Part shown: positions 1 through 8,605 of the stretch, piece after piece | Numbering within the stretch: the first letter of the stretch is position 1 | Layout of the letters: every line of letters begins with the position of its first letter | Source: Cytophagales bacterium | Lineage (GTDB): Bacteria; Bacteroidota; Bacteroidia; Cytophagales; Cyclobacteriaceae | DNA length: 23,439 bases | Assembly: GCA_027317105.1 (NCBI GenBank) | Contig: DAHVFH010000083.1 | Coordinates: 1 to 23,439, forward strand | Direction: 5' to 3' | The notes under the pieces: generated by a model | Told to the model about the DNA's origin: nothing | Databases searched by the model: none | Seen by the model: the letters and a program-made list of their open reading frames with translations, nothing else | Position numbers and translations under genes: made by a program

Positions 1-1
1 C

Positions 2-1570
2 GCCTCGCAAGTTGGCGTGGCTATTCTGAAAAAAGGTGGGAATGCGGTGGATGCCGCAATTGCCGTTCAATTCGCCTTAGCGGTCGTATTTCCTGCCGCG
101 GGCAATATCGGTGGAGGCGGTTTTATGATAACACGAATGAACGATGGCTCGATCAGCGCATTGGACTATCGCGAGAAAGCACCCGCGAAAGCCACTACCA
201 ACATGTACCTCGATAAAGATGGGAATGTTATCCCTAAACTAAGTATTGAAGGCCATCTCGCTTCGGGCGTGCCCGGATCAGTGGATGGCATGGTACAAGC
301 GCATAAGAAATACGGAACTATGCCTTGGAAGGATTTGATTCAACCAGCAATTGATTTAGCAAGAAAAGGATTTGCTTTAACTGAAAGAGAAGCAAAGTGG
401 ATCAACGACATGAAGGACGATTTAGTAAAATACAATACGGTAAAACCGGAATTCTTGCTTCATGAAAATTGGAAGGCTGGCGATATTATAAAATTTTCGG
501 ATTTGAGTTTTACCCTGGAAAGGATACGCGACCAAGGCCGGGCAGGCTTCTACGAAGGCAAAACGGCAGACGATTTGGTCGCAGAAATGGAACGAGGGAA
601 AGGCCTAATCTCCAAAGAAGATCTGATTAACTATCAATCGGTATGGCGCGAACCGGTCACAGGGACATTCAGAGAATATAAAATAATTTCTATGCCGCCT
701 TCTTCAAGTGGCGGAATTTGTCTGATTCAACTATTAAAATGCGTTGAGCCTTACCCGATCAAAAATTTTGGGTTTAATACTTCGAAAACGATTCATTTAA
801 TGGTTGAAGCGGAACGAAGGGTCTATGCCGATCGTACCAAATACCTTGGCGATCCCGACTTTTATAAAGTTCCAGCCAAAGAACTATTGGATGACGAATA
901 CAACAATGACCGCATGAGTACCTATGATCCAGGCAAAGCTACCCCCAGCAGCGAAGTGAAAGAAGGTAAGATAACGGGATATGAATCGGAAGAGACCACG
1001 CATTTTTCAATTGTCGATTCAAAAGGAAATGCAGTGGCTGTAACCACCACGTTAAATGGATGGTTTGGTTCTCATGTCCTGGTGGCCGGATCTGGATTTT
1101 TTCTTAATAATGAGATGGATGACTTTAGTGCCAAGCCTGGGGTTCCCAATATGTTTGGCGTACTCGGTGGAAAGGCCAACAGCATTGAGCCCGGCAAGCG
1201 CATGTTAAGCGCCATGAGCCCCACCATTATAGAAAAAAATGGCAAACTCTTTATGGTGGTAGGTACGCCAGGTGGCTCAACGATTATCACTTCCGTATTT
1301 CAGACGATCTTAAATGTTACGGCCCATGACATGGGCATGCAAGAAGCGGTAGACGCCAGACGGGTCCATAGCCAGTGGTTACCCGATTTGATCATCGAAG
1401 AAGAGGGCGCCATTAATAAAAACGACAGTGTTGTGCTAACCAAAATGGGTCATAAAATTGTTGTACGCAAAAATATTGGCCGGGTTGACGCTATCCTTGT
1501 TTTACCAAATGGGAAGCTTGAGGGCGGAGCGGATCGCACCAGAGGAGATGACACGGGAGATGGGTATTAA
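2..1570 (+). CDS. ggt: Gamma-glutamyltranspeptidase, 5' truncated by window start
   Basis: This enzyme cleaves the gamma-glutamyl bond of glutathione and similar compounds, normally in the periplasm, and releases or transfers the glutamyl group. The open frame runs in from base 2 (it begins ASQVGVAILKKGGNAVDAA), so the true start and the signal peptide lie outside the window. About 60-70 residues are missing compared with E. coli Ggt. Family hallmarks are visible: GGNAVDAA near the N-terminus, the self-cleavage and nucleophile motif TTHFS (first Thr at 995-997), NNEMDDFSAKPG, the SAMSPT stretch, and GTPGGS near the substrate site. The protein should self-process at that Thr into large and small subunits. 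The E. coli-like NNxMDDFSAKPGVPN lid region is present, unlike the lidless Bacillus type. It ends 11 nt from the converging caspase gene, and I see no clear terminator between them. The family assignment is secure. The physiological substrate is not shown by the sequence. Confidence 0.96.
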   Translation, partial: ASQVGVAILKKGGNAVDAAIAVQFALAVVFPAAGNIGGGGFMITRMNDGSISALDYREKAPAKATTNMYLDKDGNVIPKLSIEGHLASGVPGSVDGMVQAHKKYGTMPWKDLIQPAIDLARKGFALTEREAKWINDMKDDLVKYNTVKPEFLLHENWKAGDIIKFSDLSFTLERIRDQGRAGFYEGKTADDLVAEMERGKGLISKEDLINYQSVWREPVTGTFREYKIISMPPSSSGGICLIQLLKCVEPYPIKNFGFNTSKTIHLMVEAERRVYADRTKYLGDPDFYKVPAKELLDDEYNNDRMSTYDPGKATPSSEVKEGKITGYESEETTHFSIVDSKGNAVAVTTTLNGWFGSHVLVAGSGFFLNNEMDDFSAKPGVPNMFGVLGGKANSIEPGKRMLSAMSPTIIEKNGKLFMVVGTPGGSTIITSVFQTILNVTAHDMGMQEAVDARRVHSQWLPDLIIEEEGAINKNDSVVLTKMGHKIVVRKNIGRVDAILVLPNGKLEGGADRTRGDDTGDGY

Positions 1571-1581
1571 CCCTTAAACTA

Positions 1582-4500
1582 CTACCATACCCGAAAATCA
1601 AACTCAAGATTTTCATTTCGTGATGTTGGCTTTTGTTGGCCATCGGTGAGGCGTTCAACCTCTTTACTCACATAATCCTTCAGTTCGGAAACGGTGATTT
1701 TACCATCTTTGTTCGTGTCTGCCTTTTCATTTTTGAGTCCGTTGATAATGGCGTAGGTGAAAACCCCGTTGTGCCATTCATCCGACTCAAGCGCATAACT
1801 ATTGCCAGCGGCAGCGGAAATTACCACTGCGCCTGATCCTTTGCTGACGTTGGAAAATAATTCCTGCATCAATTCGAAGGAAGTAGTGATACCCACCTGA
1901 TAGTTCTCTTCTGTTGTTTCTATTGGATACGAATAGGAGGTTACTGATCCGCGTTGGCCAGAATTAAGTGCTATTGTTTTACTCTCATCAACTCGAAGGG
2001 AAGACTTGTCAACCTCCCCGGAATGGCAGGCATCCATCAGCAATAATTTCTGTCGCGCACCAATGCCATCCAAAAGATTTTCGAGGTCATCGTACTTTAC
2101 ACCATTCGCTGCCGGATCTGAAAAATTCAAATCATAGGTTCCAAAATAAAAATCCAATTTACTATCCAGCAGCCCATGTCCAGAAATATAAACAATTACT
2201 TCATCGTCTGGATGACTCTTCATCAACTTTTCTCGTACTGCTAAAATATTGTTCTTAAGTGCGGCCTTATTAAAAAGGGTATCCAAGAAAATTTTCTGAT
2301 ACTCTTCTTTTCTCCGAGAAAATAAATTGACCACATCGCGGCCATCTTTAACCGCGTATTTCAAATTCATTTTAGCGTTGCTGTAGCCGGAAACTGAAAT
2401 AGCCACCAAATAAAGATTGTGTTTCTCTTTTGGAATTGCATAGTCCACCTCAAAAGTTTCCGGCAAAGACTCGACTCCTTTTTCGTTCAAACAGCTGACT
2501 TGAATTTTATTTTTACCAGGCGTCAATTCTACTCGGATGGGAATGGTAAGGTCTCCCGATTTTTTATCAATCAGCGTAAAGCCCTTGCTGCCATAGACCG
2601 GCACATTATTAACAAACAAATTGATTCGATCGATAGGGAACAAATTGTCGACCGCTCGGACATTGAAATTAATAATTGGCGTCCTGGTGACAAGTGGTAT
2701 TTGGTCTGCCGGCAGCGTAATCGTTGGCAAATGAATTTGGGCATCCAACTGGTCTTCGCTAAAGTCCAATCGTTGCAATCTTTTTTGATAGGCCCGTTGG
2801 TAAGATCGCACCACCAAGGGAGTAACATAGCCAAGGCGGGACAATACAATATCGGGTCGATTAAATCTTAAGTCGTATTGCTCCGGTGAAACAAATTGCT
2901 TTCCGAATTTATAGCCAATACCTATTAATGAATTTCGAGTCCCAAAATAATAACCATCAGGTGTGATCACGATATAGTCCTTTTTGCCAATCGGCACAAT
3001 AGTCACTACCAACTCGTGTTTTTGTGTGTCCCACAACTTTATCGTAGCATCCCAACTGGAGGTTGCTAAAAAAGAATGGTGGGGGCCGAAAGCCATCCCA
3101 GTTATCCGATCGGTGTGGGCTTGGGGGATCGTTGTGGTCTTTCCATCTAACTCAAAAAACAAATCTGTGCCTATGCTATACGCCAATTGTTTACTGGCCT
3201 TGTCATACGCCATCATGCTAATTCCTGCGTGCGCACTTGACTTCACTATTTCATTATGTTTCAGGTCATACCAAATCAGTGCATTCGAAGCATTAATTAA
3301 TAGCGTATCATGGGAAACCGAAACGATGGATTGGATCGTGGAGCCTTTCGGCAGAAGGTTTTGATGCAAATATGGAATTCGGGTTGAAGGATCGAAATAC
3401 CAATCTACAAATTGGTTCGCGTTTCCGGAAATAAATTCATAGTCATTTACAAATGTAAGAGACGAAATGTTTCCCTGATGCGCTCGGATTTTTTTTACAT
3501 TTCCGCTATATAAATCCTTGTAAAAAATCAGTTGAGGTTGCTTGCGTAAAATGGATTCCAGCCACGCACCACCGGCCGCTAAATAATGGCTTTCCGGGCT
3601 AACCGACAGCGTGTTCACCCAGGCATAAGGTTCACGATAAATTTTCGTTGACTTTAGAAGCCAATCTCCGACACTCAAATAGTGTAAATAGGGTTCGGAA
3701 GAGATGGTCTTCTGTTTCACGATGTCGAACGTTTGAATTCGGTTATCATGACCTGCCGAATAAATAAATTTATTGTTGGGGCTAAAAGTAGCCGCACTCA
3801 TCTCCTTTTCATGCCAATCAAAAGTAGATACTTTAATCCGGCTTGACCGAAGATCAATAATTCTAGCGCGCCCAAGTTCATCTCCGGCCACCAAAACAGA
3901 ACCAGAGGGATCGAAGGCCAGAGAGGTGAACCGAAAAGATCGACTAAACAATCTGCGAGCGGGTTTTAACGTTTTCATATCCCACAAAATAATTGATCGA
4001 TCTGAACTGGCAGAAGCCAGAATAGTTTCGTCAGGGGAAAGGCACACATCATTGACGGAGGCCAAGTGGTCGTTCAAATTTTTGTACGCTTTGCCCGTCA
4101 CCGCATTATACACATAAATGCTACCGTCTTGACAAGAAGCAAATACGCGCGAAGTTTTATCCGAAAAAGCCACTGCCGAAAACATTTTAGATATGTCGAT
4201 AGGAACTTTGGAAAAAACCTTTCGTTTGGATGGCAACTTGTACTTTCTAAGGTAATAGCGATCCAAGGAAAAATAATTGGAGTCTGGTGTTTTGATAAAA
4301 TATTTATCTCGAAAAATTAAGGTATTATTATGTTCGGTAGATTTTAAAGTAGACGAGGCAACGTCCCAAACCTGAACGTCTCCATTATCAAAACGTGCAT
4401 ACAAGAAATCGTTATTCAAACTAAATTTCAATGCCGTAACATTGGCATTCGCCTCGCCCACAAAGCTGGCCATCTCCTTGCCTGTGGGCACATGCCATAT

Positions 4501-4680
4501 TTTAATTAAATGATCTGTTCCGCTGCTACCCAGCAATTTCCCATCATCGCTAAATTGAACCGTGGTTATATCGCCCGAGTGTCCTTTCTGAACTGCCAAT
4601 TCAATTTGTTGACCAAAGACCGGCAGGCTCAATAGCCATAAAAAAGGCAATAGCATTTTCATTTTCTGGTATTTTAACAT
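1582..4680 (-). CDS. Exported WD40-repeat protein with C-terminal caspase-like (C14) protease domain and EF-hand
   Basis: A 1032-residue protein with a Sec signal peptide ending near PVFGQ. The N-terminal half has WD40-like repeats (for example DHLIKIWHV, DRSIILWDM, DATIKLWDT), forming one or more propellers up to about residue 590. A linker or Ig-like segment follows at about 640-760. The caspase-like p20 region starts near LYLVAISVSGY and contains the catalytic dyad: His835 in YISGHG and Cys885 in LMDACHSG (codon 2026-2028). A canonical EF-hand loop, DTNKDGKITVSE, lies at about 988-999, suggesting calcium control as in metacaspases; this is inference. The first ATG (4678-4680) lies inside the upstream VWA gene, giving an 80-nt overlap. 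ATGs at codon 7 (4662) or 9 (4656) would give a more compact signal peptide. It is last in the envelope operon and converges on ggt. Bacterial caspase homologues are known in signalling, cell-death and defence systems. The substrate and role here are unknown. Confidence 0.93.
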   Translation of the reverse strand: MLKYQKMKMLLPFLWLLSLPVFGQQIELAVQKGHSGDITTVQFSDDGKLLGSSGTDHLIKIWHVPTGKEMASFVGEANANVTALKFSLNNDFLYARFDNGDVQVWDVASSTLKSTEHNNTLIFRDKYFIKTPDSNYFSLDRYYLRKYKLPSKRKVFSKVPIDISKMFSAVAFSDKTSRVFASCQDGSIYVYNAVTGKAYKNLNDHLASVNDVCLSPDETILASASSDRSIILWDMKTLKPARRLFSRSFRFTSLAFDPSGSVLVAGDELGRARIIDLRSSRIKVSTFDWHEKEMSAATFSPNNKFIYSAGHDNRIQTFDIVKQKTISSEPYLHYLSVGDWLLKSTKIYREPYAWVNTLSVSPESHYLAAGGAWLESILRKQPQLIFYKDLYSGNVKKIRAHQGNISSLTFVNDYEFISGNANQFVDWYFDPSTRIPYLHQNLLPKGSTIQSIVSVSHDTLLINASNALIWYDLKHNEIVKSSAHAGISMMAYDKASKQLAYSIGTDLFFELDGKTTTIPQAHTDRITGMAFGPHHSFLATSSWDATIKLWDTQKHELVVTIVPIGKKDYIVITPDGYYFGTRNSLIGIGYKFGKQFVSPEQYDLRFNRPDIVLSRLGYVTPLVVRSYQRAYQKRLQRLDFSEDQLDAQIHLPTITLPADQIPLVTRTPIINFNVRAVDNLFPIDRINLFVNNVPVYGSKGFTLIDKKSGDLTIPIRVELTPGKNKIQVSCLNEKGVESLPETFEVDYAIPKEKHNLYLVAISVSGYSNAKMNLKYAVKDGRDVVNLFSRRKEEYQKIFLDTLFNKAALKNNILAVREKLMKSHPDDEVIVYISGHGLLDSKLDFYFGTYDLNFSDPAANGVKYDDLENLLDGIGARQKLLLMDACHSGEVDKSSLRVDESKTIALNSGQRGSVTSYSYPIETTEENYQVGITTSFELMQELFSNVSKGSGAVVISAAAGNSYALESDEWHNGVFTYAIINGLKNEKADTNKDGKITVSELKDYVSKEVERLTDGQQKPTSRNENLEFDFRVW

Positions 4681-5641
4681 ACAAATAGGCGCTATTAACG
4701 GAAGAATTCAACAGATACACTTTCGTCAAAATCTCATCGCCTGAGGAGAGTGCAATATCAGGCTGAAGCGTAACGGTAAAATTATAGGCGGTGGCTTGAC
4801 CGGATGTTAGCCTGTTCCAGTTACCAATAACGGTGACCATTTGCTTGGGTGTGTTACAAACCGCCAACCATCCACCTGTTTGCATCGCCAACGAGGCAGC
4901 AGATAATTTATTGACCGATGAATCGACACACGTTAAATTAACATGCATATTAATGCTTGATGCATTTTGTAAAAGCGAGTTCAGTGAAAGAGAACTTGCC
5001 TGATCATTGGCATTCATTAAAACCAGGCAATTCCTTGTTGCGTTTGGAGGAGTAACGGAAAAACTATTAACGGAAGTATTGATAGCATCATAAAGGTTAG
5101 ATTGCCCCCCGGTTTGTTGAGCTAACGTGTACAAACCTTGGGCGGGCGCTTGCCAGGCATTGGTAAATCCGTTCGTTAAAAATTCCACCGGTTCATTGAA
5201 TAGACGTCCTCCCTTAGAAAATCCACCCAATTGAAAAAAATTTACTTGGCTACAATCACTAAGATACTTACTCACCAGTTGTGATCGCAAGTTATCCGGA
5301 TCTGTTTTCGCATAGCTTCCGCTTTGGTCTAAAAGAACAATAGAAGATTCCACTGGTAAAAAATTCACTTGCGTGATTCCGAAATTCGAAATAGCACTTA
5401 CTCCGTTTCCTGATAGGGCAAAATTACCCTCACCAAGAATGCTGTAGTCTCCTAAAGTGAGAAAATTGTCCAACAGTAAAATTTTTACCGTATAAACTAA
5501 TTGGGTAGATGTATGACTTACGTATTTAGATGAAAGTGTAACGAGCGTATAATCACCTGCTGGAACGAACTTTGGTTGCTCCTTAATAATAGTGCAGGAA
5601 GACAATAAGAAAATCAATACATAGAGTTTCTTAATTCTCAT
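4601..5641 (-). CDS. VWA-domain lipoprotein
   Basis: A 346-residue predicted lipoprotein. The N-terminus has a short hydrophobic signal and a lipobox ending LSSC, with Cys16 as the lipidation site. A beta-rich segment of about 80 residues is followed by a von Willebrand A-like fold starting at VESSIVLLDQSGSYAK. The DxSGS motif at residues 105-109 is the core of a MIDAS metal site, so a metal-dependent protein contact is likely. A second, weaker block (NCLVLMNANDQAS, then MHVNLTCVDSS) fits the later strands of the VWA fold, and the C-terminal part is beta-rich. The start overlaps the end of the upstream beta-barrel gene by 11 nt. The stop lies about 80 nt inside the next gene, the WD40-caspase. 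That arrangement suggests translational coupling and a joint function at the membrane. The VWA call rests on the motif and fold order; no specific family is recognised. Confidence 0.82.
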   Translation of the reverse strand: MRIKKLYVLIFLLSSCTIIKEQPKFVPAGDYTLVTLSSKYVSHTSTQLVYTVKILLLDNFLTLGDYSILGEGNFALSGNGVSAISNFGITQVNFLPVESSIVLLDQSGSYAKTDPDNLRSQLVSKYLSDCSQVNFFQLGGFSKGGRLFNEPVEFLTNGFTNAWQAPAQGLYTLAQQTGGQSNLYDAINTSVNSFSVTPPNATRNCLVLMNANDQASSLSLNSLLQNASSINMHVNLTCVDSSVNKLSAASLAMQTGGWLAVCNTPKQMVTVIGNWNRLTSGQATAYNFTVTLQPDIALSSGDEILTKVYLLNSSVNSAYLYVKIPENENAIAFFMAIEPAGLWSTN

Positions 5642-6365
5642 AATAAATTTTCTTCTTTAACAAGCTCAAAGGCAAATAGTAGGTCAACGCAACACCGACT
5701 GTATTATAAGTTGCTTTATATTCAGTACCCGGATAATTCATTCGGTGAATGTATCGCACGTCAACACGAACCAAGCTAGAATAATGCACCGCAAAGCCAC
5801 ACAAGAAATTCGGATAGGGTTTATTGCTGTAGAGAATGTTTTTCATGTCATTCCTTGAAAACTGACTGTAAAGTGTGCCTGAATTAGTTTTAGTGGTCAC
5901 AAAGGATGTTTCCAAATGATAGGGAACAGAAATCGAACCTCCTGAAAAAAAGGAATAGCGTAACAAAGAAGAAGAGTGAAATTGATAGCCGACATAGAGT
6001 GGTGCATCGATTTGATAAAATAAAGACTTAAAAGTAAGGTTCTCTTCTACTCCCGGACTTGTTGGATAACCCACGGTATAATTATATGTATTGAGATTAA
6101 AATCGGGCTCCAGCACTACATATATCTTTTTATAATCCAATTGAAAGGTAGTTCCTATGAGGATTGATTGCCCGGCTGAAAAAAACTTCCAGCGATTATC
6201 GGTGGCATGATAGATCGCGTAAGAAGTGGAAGGAACAATCCACTCTTTATCCAAACTGACCTGTTTCAACACATGGTATTGGAAATTAACCCCAAAATTA
6301 AACCGCTGTGCAAACAGGGAATGCGCAGTAAAAGACATCAAAAAAAATAGCATCACATTTCTCAT
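5631..6365 (-). CDS. Predicted outer-membrane beta-barrel protein
   Basis: A 244-residue exported protein with a clean Sec signal peptide (MRNVMLFFLM through SLFAQ). The mature part alternates hydrophobic and polar residues in short strands rich in Tyr and Phe, ends in aromatic strands, and resembles the PorT/OMP_b-brl type of small outer-membrane barrel in Bacteroidota. I chose the ATG at 6363-6365 because it overlaps the stop of the upstream gene in an ATGA arrangement (6362-6365) and directly begins the signal peptide. The frame stays open upstream to 6485, but that extension overlaps the neighbouring gene and has no signal sequence. The end overlaps the VWA lipoprotein start by 11 nt. No enzymatic motif is seen. 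The exact family is unassigned; a PorP/SprF assignment was considered but not supported. Confidence 0.78.
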   Translation of the reverse strand: MRNVMLFFLMSFTAHSLFAQRFNFGVNFQYHVLKQVSLDKEWIVPSTSYAIYHATDNRWKFFSAGQSILIGTTFQLDYKKIYVVLEPDFNLNTYNYTVGYPTSPGVEENLTFKSLFYQIDAPLYVGYQFHSSSLLRYSFFSGGSISVPYHLETSFVTTKTNSGTLYSQFSRNDMKNILYSNKPYPNFLCGFAVHYSSLVRVDVRYIHRMNYPGTEYKATYNTVGVALTYYLPLSLLKKKIYYEN

Positions 6366-6979
6366 TTGTCTTTGCGCGTTAACAATGGTACGATGAGCAT
6401 CACCGCTCCTGCATTTGTATACAGTGACTCTGTGTTGGGGTGAAACCCTAAGTTTGGAACATAGGCTGTATAGGTTTCGCCACATAAAAGTAGCGTTAGC
6501 GATTTGACCTCAAAACCAAAACAATACCGCGTGCTAAAACCTTGTAAACCATAACCCGTAGCATAAATACGATCCACCCTCGCCACCAAAGGCATAAATG
6601 TTTTAATGCGAATCCATCCGCTAATGTAGGCTTTGTTATATTGCTGAGGATAGTATTCATAGCCACCGCCCAAATAGAGGCCAGCGATTTTCAACCCACT
6701 CAACTTATCAAAATTCGATTTCGACTCCCAAATAGTTAGTCTTCCCCCTAACGAAATCGCGTAGGTACTTTTCCCGCCAAGGCCGAGAGGATCGACCGTC
6801 ACGATTGCTGCGGAATACAAAGAGTAAAATAAGCCGCGATGCGGACTGAACGGTTTTTGACTATATTTTGCAAATGATTTGCCGTCCACGTTGATCTGCT
6901 GGGCACAGCAAAAATAAGTGGTCAATAAAAAAATTGACGTAATCCAAAAAGCAAGGTTTAAACTTTTTGAAAAGGACAT
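6362..6979 (-). CDS. Exported hypothetical protein, probably outer-membrane associated
   Basis: A 205-residue protein that I do not recognise. Residues 1-27 form a signal peptide (hydrophobic ITSIFLLTTYF, then CCAQ). The two Cys before AQ make a lipobox conceivable, but the end is more like a signal peptidase I site. The mature part is Gly- and Tyr-rich with short amphipathic strands (AISLGGRLTIW, IAGLYLGGGYEYYPQ, ISGWIRIKTFM), consistent with a small beta-barrel or envelope protein. It lies 47 nt downstream of the OmpA/PD40 gene and shares an ATGA stop-start overlap with the next gene, so it is almost certainly co-transcribed and coupled with it. The start is supported by signal peptide position. 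The function is unknown. Confidence 0.75.
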   Translation of the reverse strand: MSFSKSLNLAFWITSIFLLTTYFCCAQQINVDGKSFAKYSQKPFSPHRGLFYSLYSAAIVTVDPLGLGGKSTYAISLGGRLTIWESKSNFDKLSGLKIAGLYLGGGYEYYPQQYNKAYISGWIRIKTFMPLVARVDRIYATGYGLQGFSTRYCFGFEVKSLTLLLCGETYTAYVPNLGFHPNTESLYTNAGAVMLIVPLLTRKDK

Positions 6980-7026
6980 AAAGTAAAGGTAATGAAAATA
7001 GGGCTCACCCTAATGCGCCCAATTCA

Positions 7027-8580
7027 CTAATCTTTTACGATCACAAACTCAACTCTCCGGTTAAGTTTTCGAGCTTCCTCGCTATCATTAGTAGCTACCG
7101 GCCGCGAACCGCCAAAACCTTTACCCTTAATTTTTCGGGCTTTTATCCCCTTAGAAACCAAATACGATTTAATACGCTCTACGCGCTGCTTAGAAAGGAT
7201 TATGTTTTTCTTGGCATCTCCCCGGTTATCGGTATGCCCTTCCAATTCAATTTCTATTTTAGGATTGTCTTTTAAAAAATCGACCACCACATCTAATTCA
7301 GGATAAGACTCTTCCAGTAAATTGGTGGTCCCCATGTAAAACAGTATATTTTTCAAATTGACCACAGCGCCTACTTCGATGGGTTGAAGGCTAAAGTTCA
7401 TCTCGAGTGTCTTCAGTTCAAAGGTGTGGATGTCGAGTCGCTCTGATAAATTCACAAAATGAGGAGCTTGTATTTCAATATTATAAACTTTGGTGGCCGG
7501 AATAGTGAGGCTGTAACTCCCATCAGCAGCAGAAAAAGCTGCATATAGGGAGTCCGCTTTAAATATTATTTTTGCCCTCATCCCTGTACCGGATTTTGAA
7601 TTCTTCACCGTTCCTGAAATGACCACTTTTTTTTCCCTTCCTGCAAGCAGATCATGCTTCACCTCTAAAATCTTAATGAGGGTATCCGTTTGTTTCTGCT
7701 GCACAGAGTCAATTAATCCTCGAATATCGCCATAGCCATCGCTGTTGCGTGTGGTCGTGAACAGGTCGATTCGTTTTCCAGGCCGGTAAAAAAGTTCACG
7801 GGCTTCGGAATTGAGGGGCTGTTCCATATTCAATGGTGCAGTCCATGAAGTCCAGCTATCATCAAGCCGCGTAGAAACATAAATATCAAATCCTCCATAT
7901 CCCTTTCTGGCGTTAGAAGCAAAATAAATACTACGGCCGTCTTCACTTAGCGAGGGGCTTAATTCTTGTAAGGGTGAATTTATCGTACTTCCTAGATTTA
8001 TTGGTTCCGACCACTTCCCTCCTTTTTTCAGACTCACATAAATATCTTCCACCCCTTTTGTGTTGTATGAATCTGCCGCAAAGAGAAAAATATTGCCCGC
8101 GGTATTGATCATTCCTGAAAGTGTTGAAGAACGATTAAAGAAATATGGAATGACTATGTTTTCTGGTGTCGTCCACCCTGCGTCTGTTTTTTTGGAAACA
8201 GAAATACCTTGCGTTGAAGCAGCATTTCCGTTACTTCCATAGTGGCTCAATAAAAAAAGTTGGTTCCCATCAGCACTAAAGCCAGCTACCGCATTATAGG
8301 CTTCATCGTTAATCACATTTCCACCATGGATAGGTGCGGTCCACCCGTTGCCCATCCAAAGCGATACCCAGATGTCGCCTAAATCTTTTTTTCCCTTGGT
8401 GTTTTCTGGATGTTTTGCTACCGTAAAATAGAGGGCTTTTCCATCTGGGGTTATCACTGGACTTTGTTCATCGTAGGGTGAGTTTACCAATCTAAACGGG
8501 GAACTTGCAGCCTGTTGCCCAAAAGACTCTATGGCTAATAAAAGCAAAAAGATAGATAATAATTTCATTGCAAAAGTCAA
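7027..8580 (-). CDS. PD40-repeat / carboxypeptidase-regulatory-like / OmpA C-terminal domain protein
   Basis: A 517-residue cell-envelope protein. After a signal peptide ending ESFGQ come PD40 (TolB-like) propeller repeats of the form SPVITPDGKALYFT, NAVAGFSADGNQLFL and SPSLSEDGRSIYFAS, to about residue 290. A carboxypeptidase regulatory-like beta-sandwich follows at about 320-400 (VVISGTVKNSKSG). The C-terminus, from about 408, is an OmpA peptidoglycan-binding domain with GHTDNRGD, and Asp451 and Arg466 have the spacing of the OmpA peptidoglycan-binding pair. It would anchor an envelope complex to peptidoglycan. The order resembles the PD40-CRD-OmpA part of type IX secretion protein PorE, but I see no TPR region or lipobox. 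The start at 8580 gives MTFAMK; the ATG at 8568 (MKLLSIF) is equally plausible. It lies 25-37 nt after the glycosylase gene and 47 nt before the next gene in the envelope cluster. Confidence 0.93.
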   Translation of the reverse strand: MTFAMKLLSIFLLLLAIESFGQQAASSPFRLVNSPYDEQSPVITPDGKALYFTVAKHPENTKGKKDLGDIWVSLWMGNGWTAPIHGGNVINDEAYNAVAGFSADGNQLFLLSHYGSNGNAASTQGISVSKKTDAGWTTPENIVIPYFFNRSSTLSGMINTAGNIFLFAADSYNTKGVEDIYVSLKKGGKWSEPINLGSTINSPLQELSPSLSEDGRSIYFASNARKGYGGFDIYVSTRLDDSWTSWTAPLNMEQPLNSEARELFYRPGKRIDLFTTTRNSDGYGDIRGLIDSVQQKQTDTLIKILEVKHDLLAGREKKVVISGTVKNSKSGTGMRAKIIFKADSLYAAFSAADGSYSLTIPATKVYNIEIQAPHFVNLSERLDIHTFELKTLEMNFSLQPIEVGAVVNLKNILFYMGTTNLLEESYPELDVVVDFLKDNPKIEIELEGHTDNRGDAKKNIILSKQRVERIKSYLVSKGIKARKIKGKGFGGSRPVATNDSEEARKLNRRVEFVIVKD

Positions 8581-8605
8581 AGTTAAGGATTCATCATTAG
8601 CTGAA

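Noticed and set aside
1571..1581. A terminator between ggt and the caspase gene
   Set aside because: The gap is only 11 nt and contains no stem-loop with a T run. Transcripts probably overlap here.
6366..6485. N-terminal extension of the beta-barrel gene to an ATG at 6485
   Set aside because: It overlaps the well-supported upstream gene by over 120 nt and puts the signal peptide at residue 41. The ATGA-coupled start at 6365 is far better.
5631..6979. Assignment of the two exported proteins to PorP/SprF of the type IX secretion system
   Set aside because: They are next to an OmpA-PD40 gene, which is a common PorP/SprF context, but the N-terminal PorP signature and usual length of about 300 residues are not seen.
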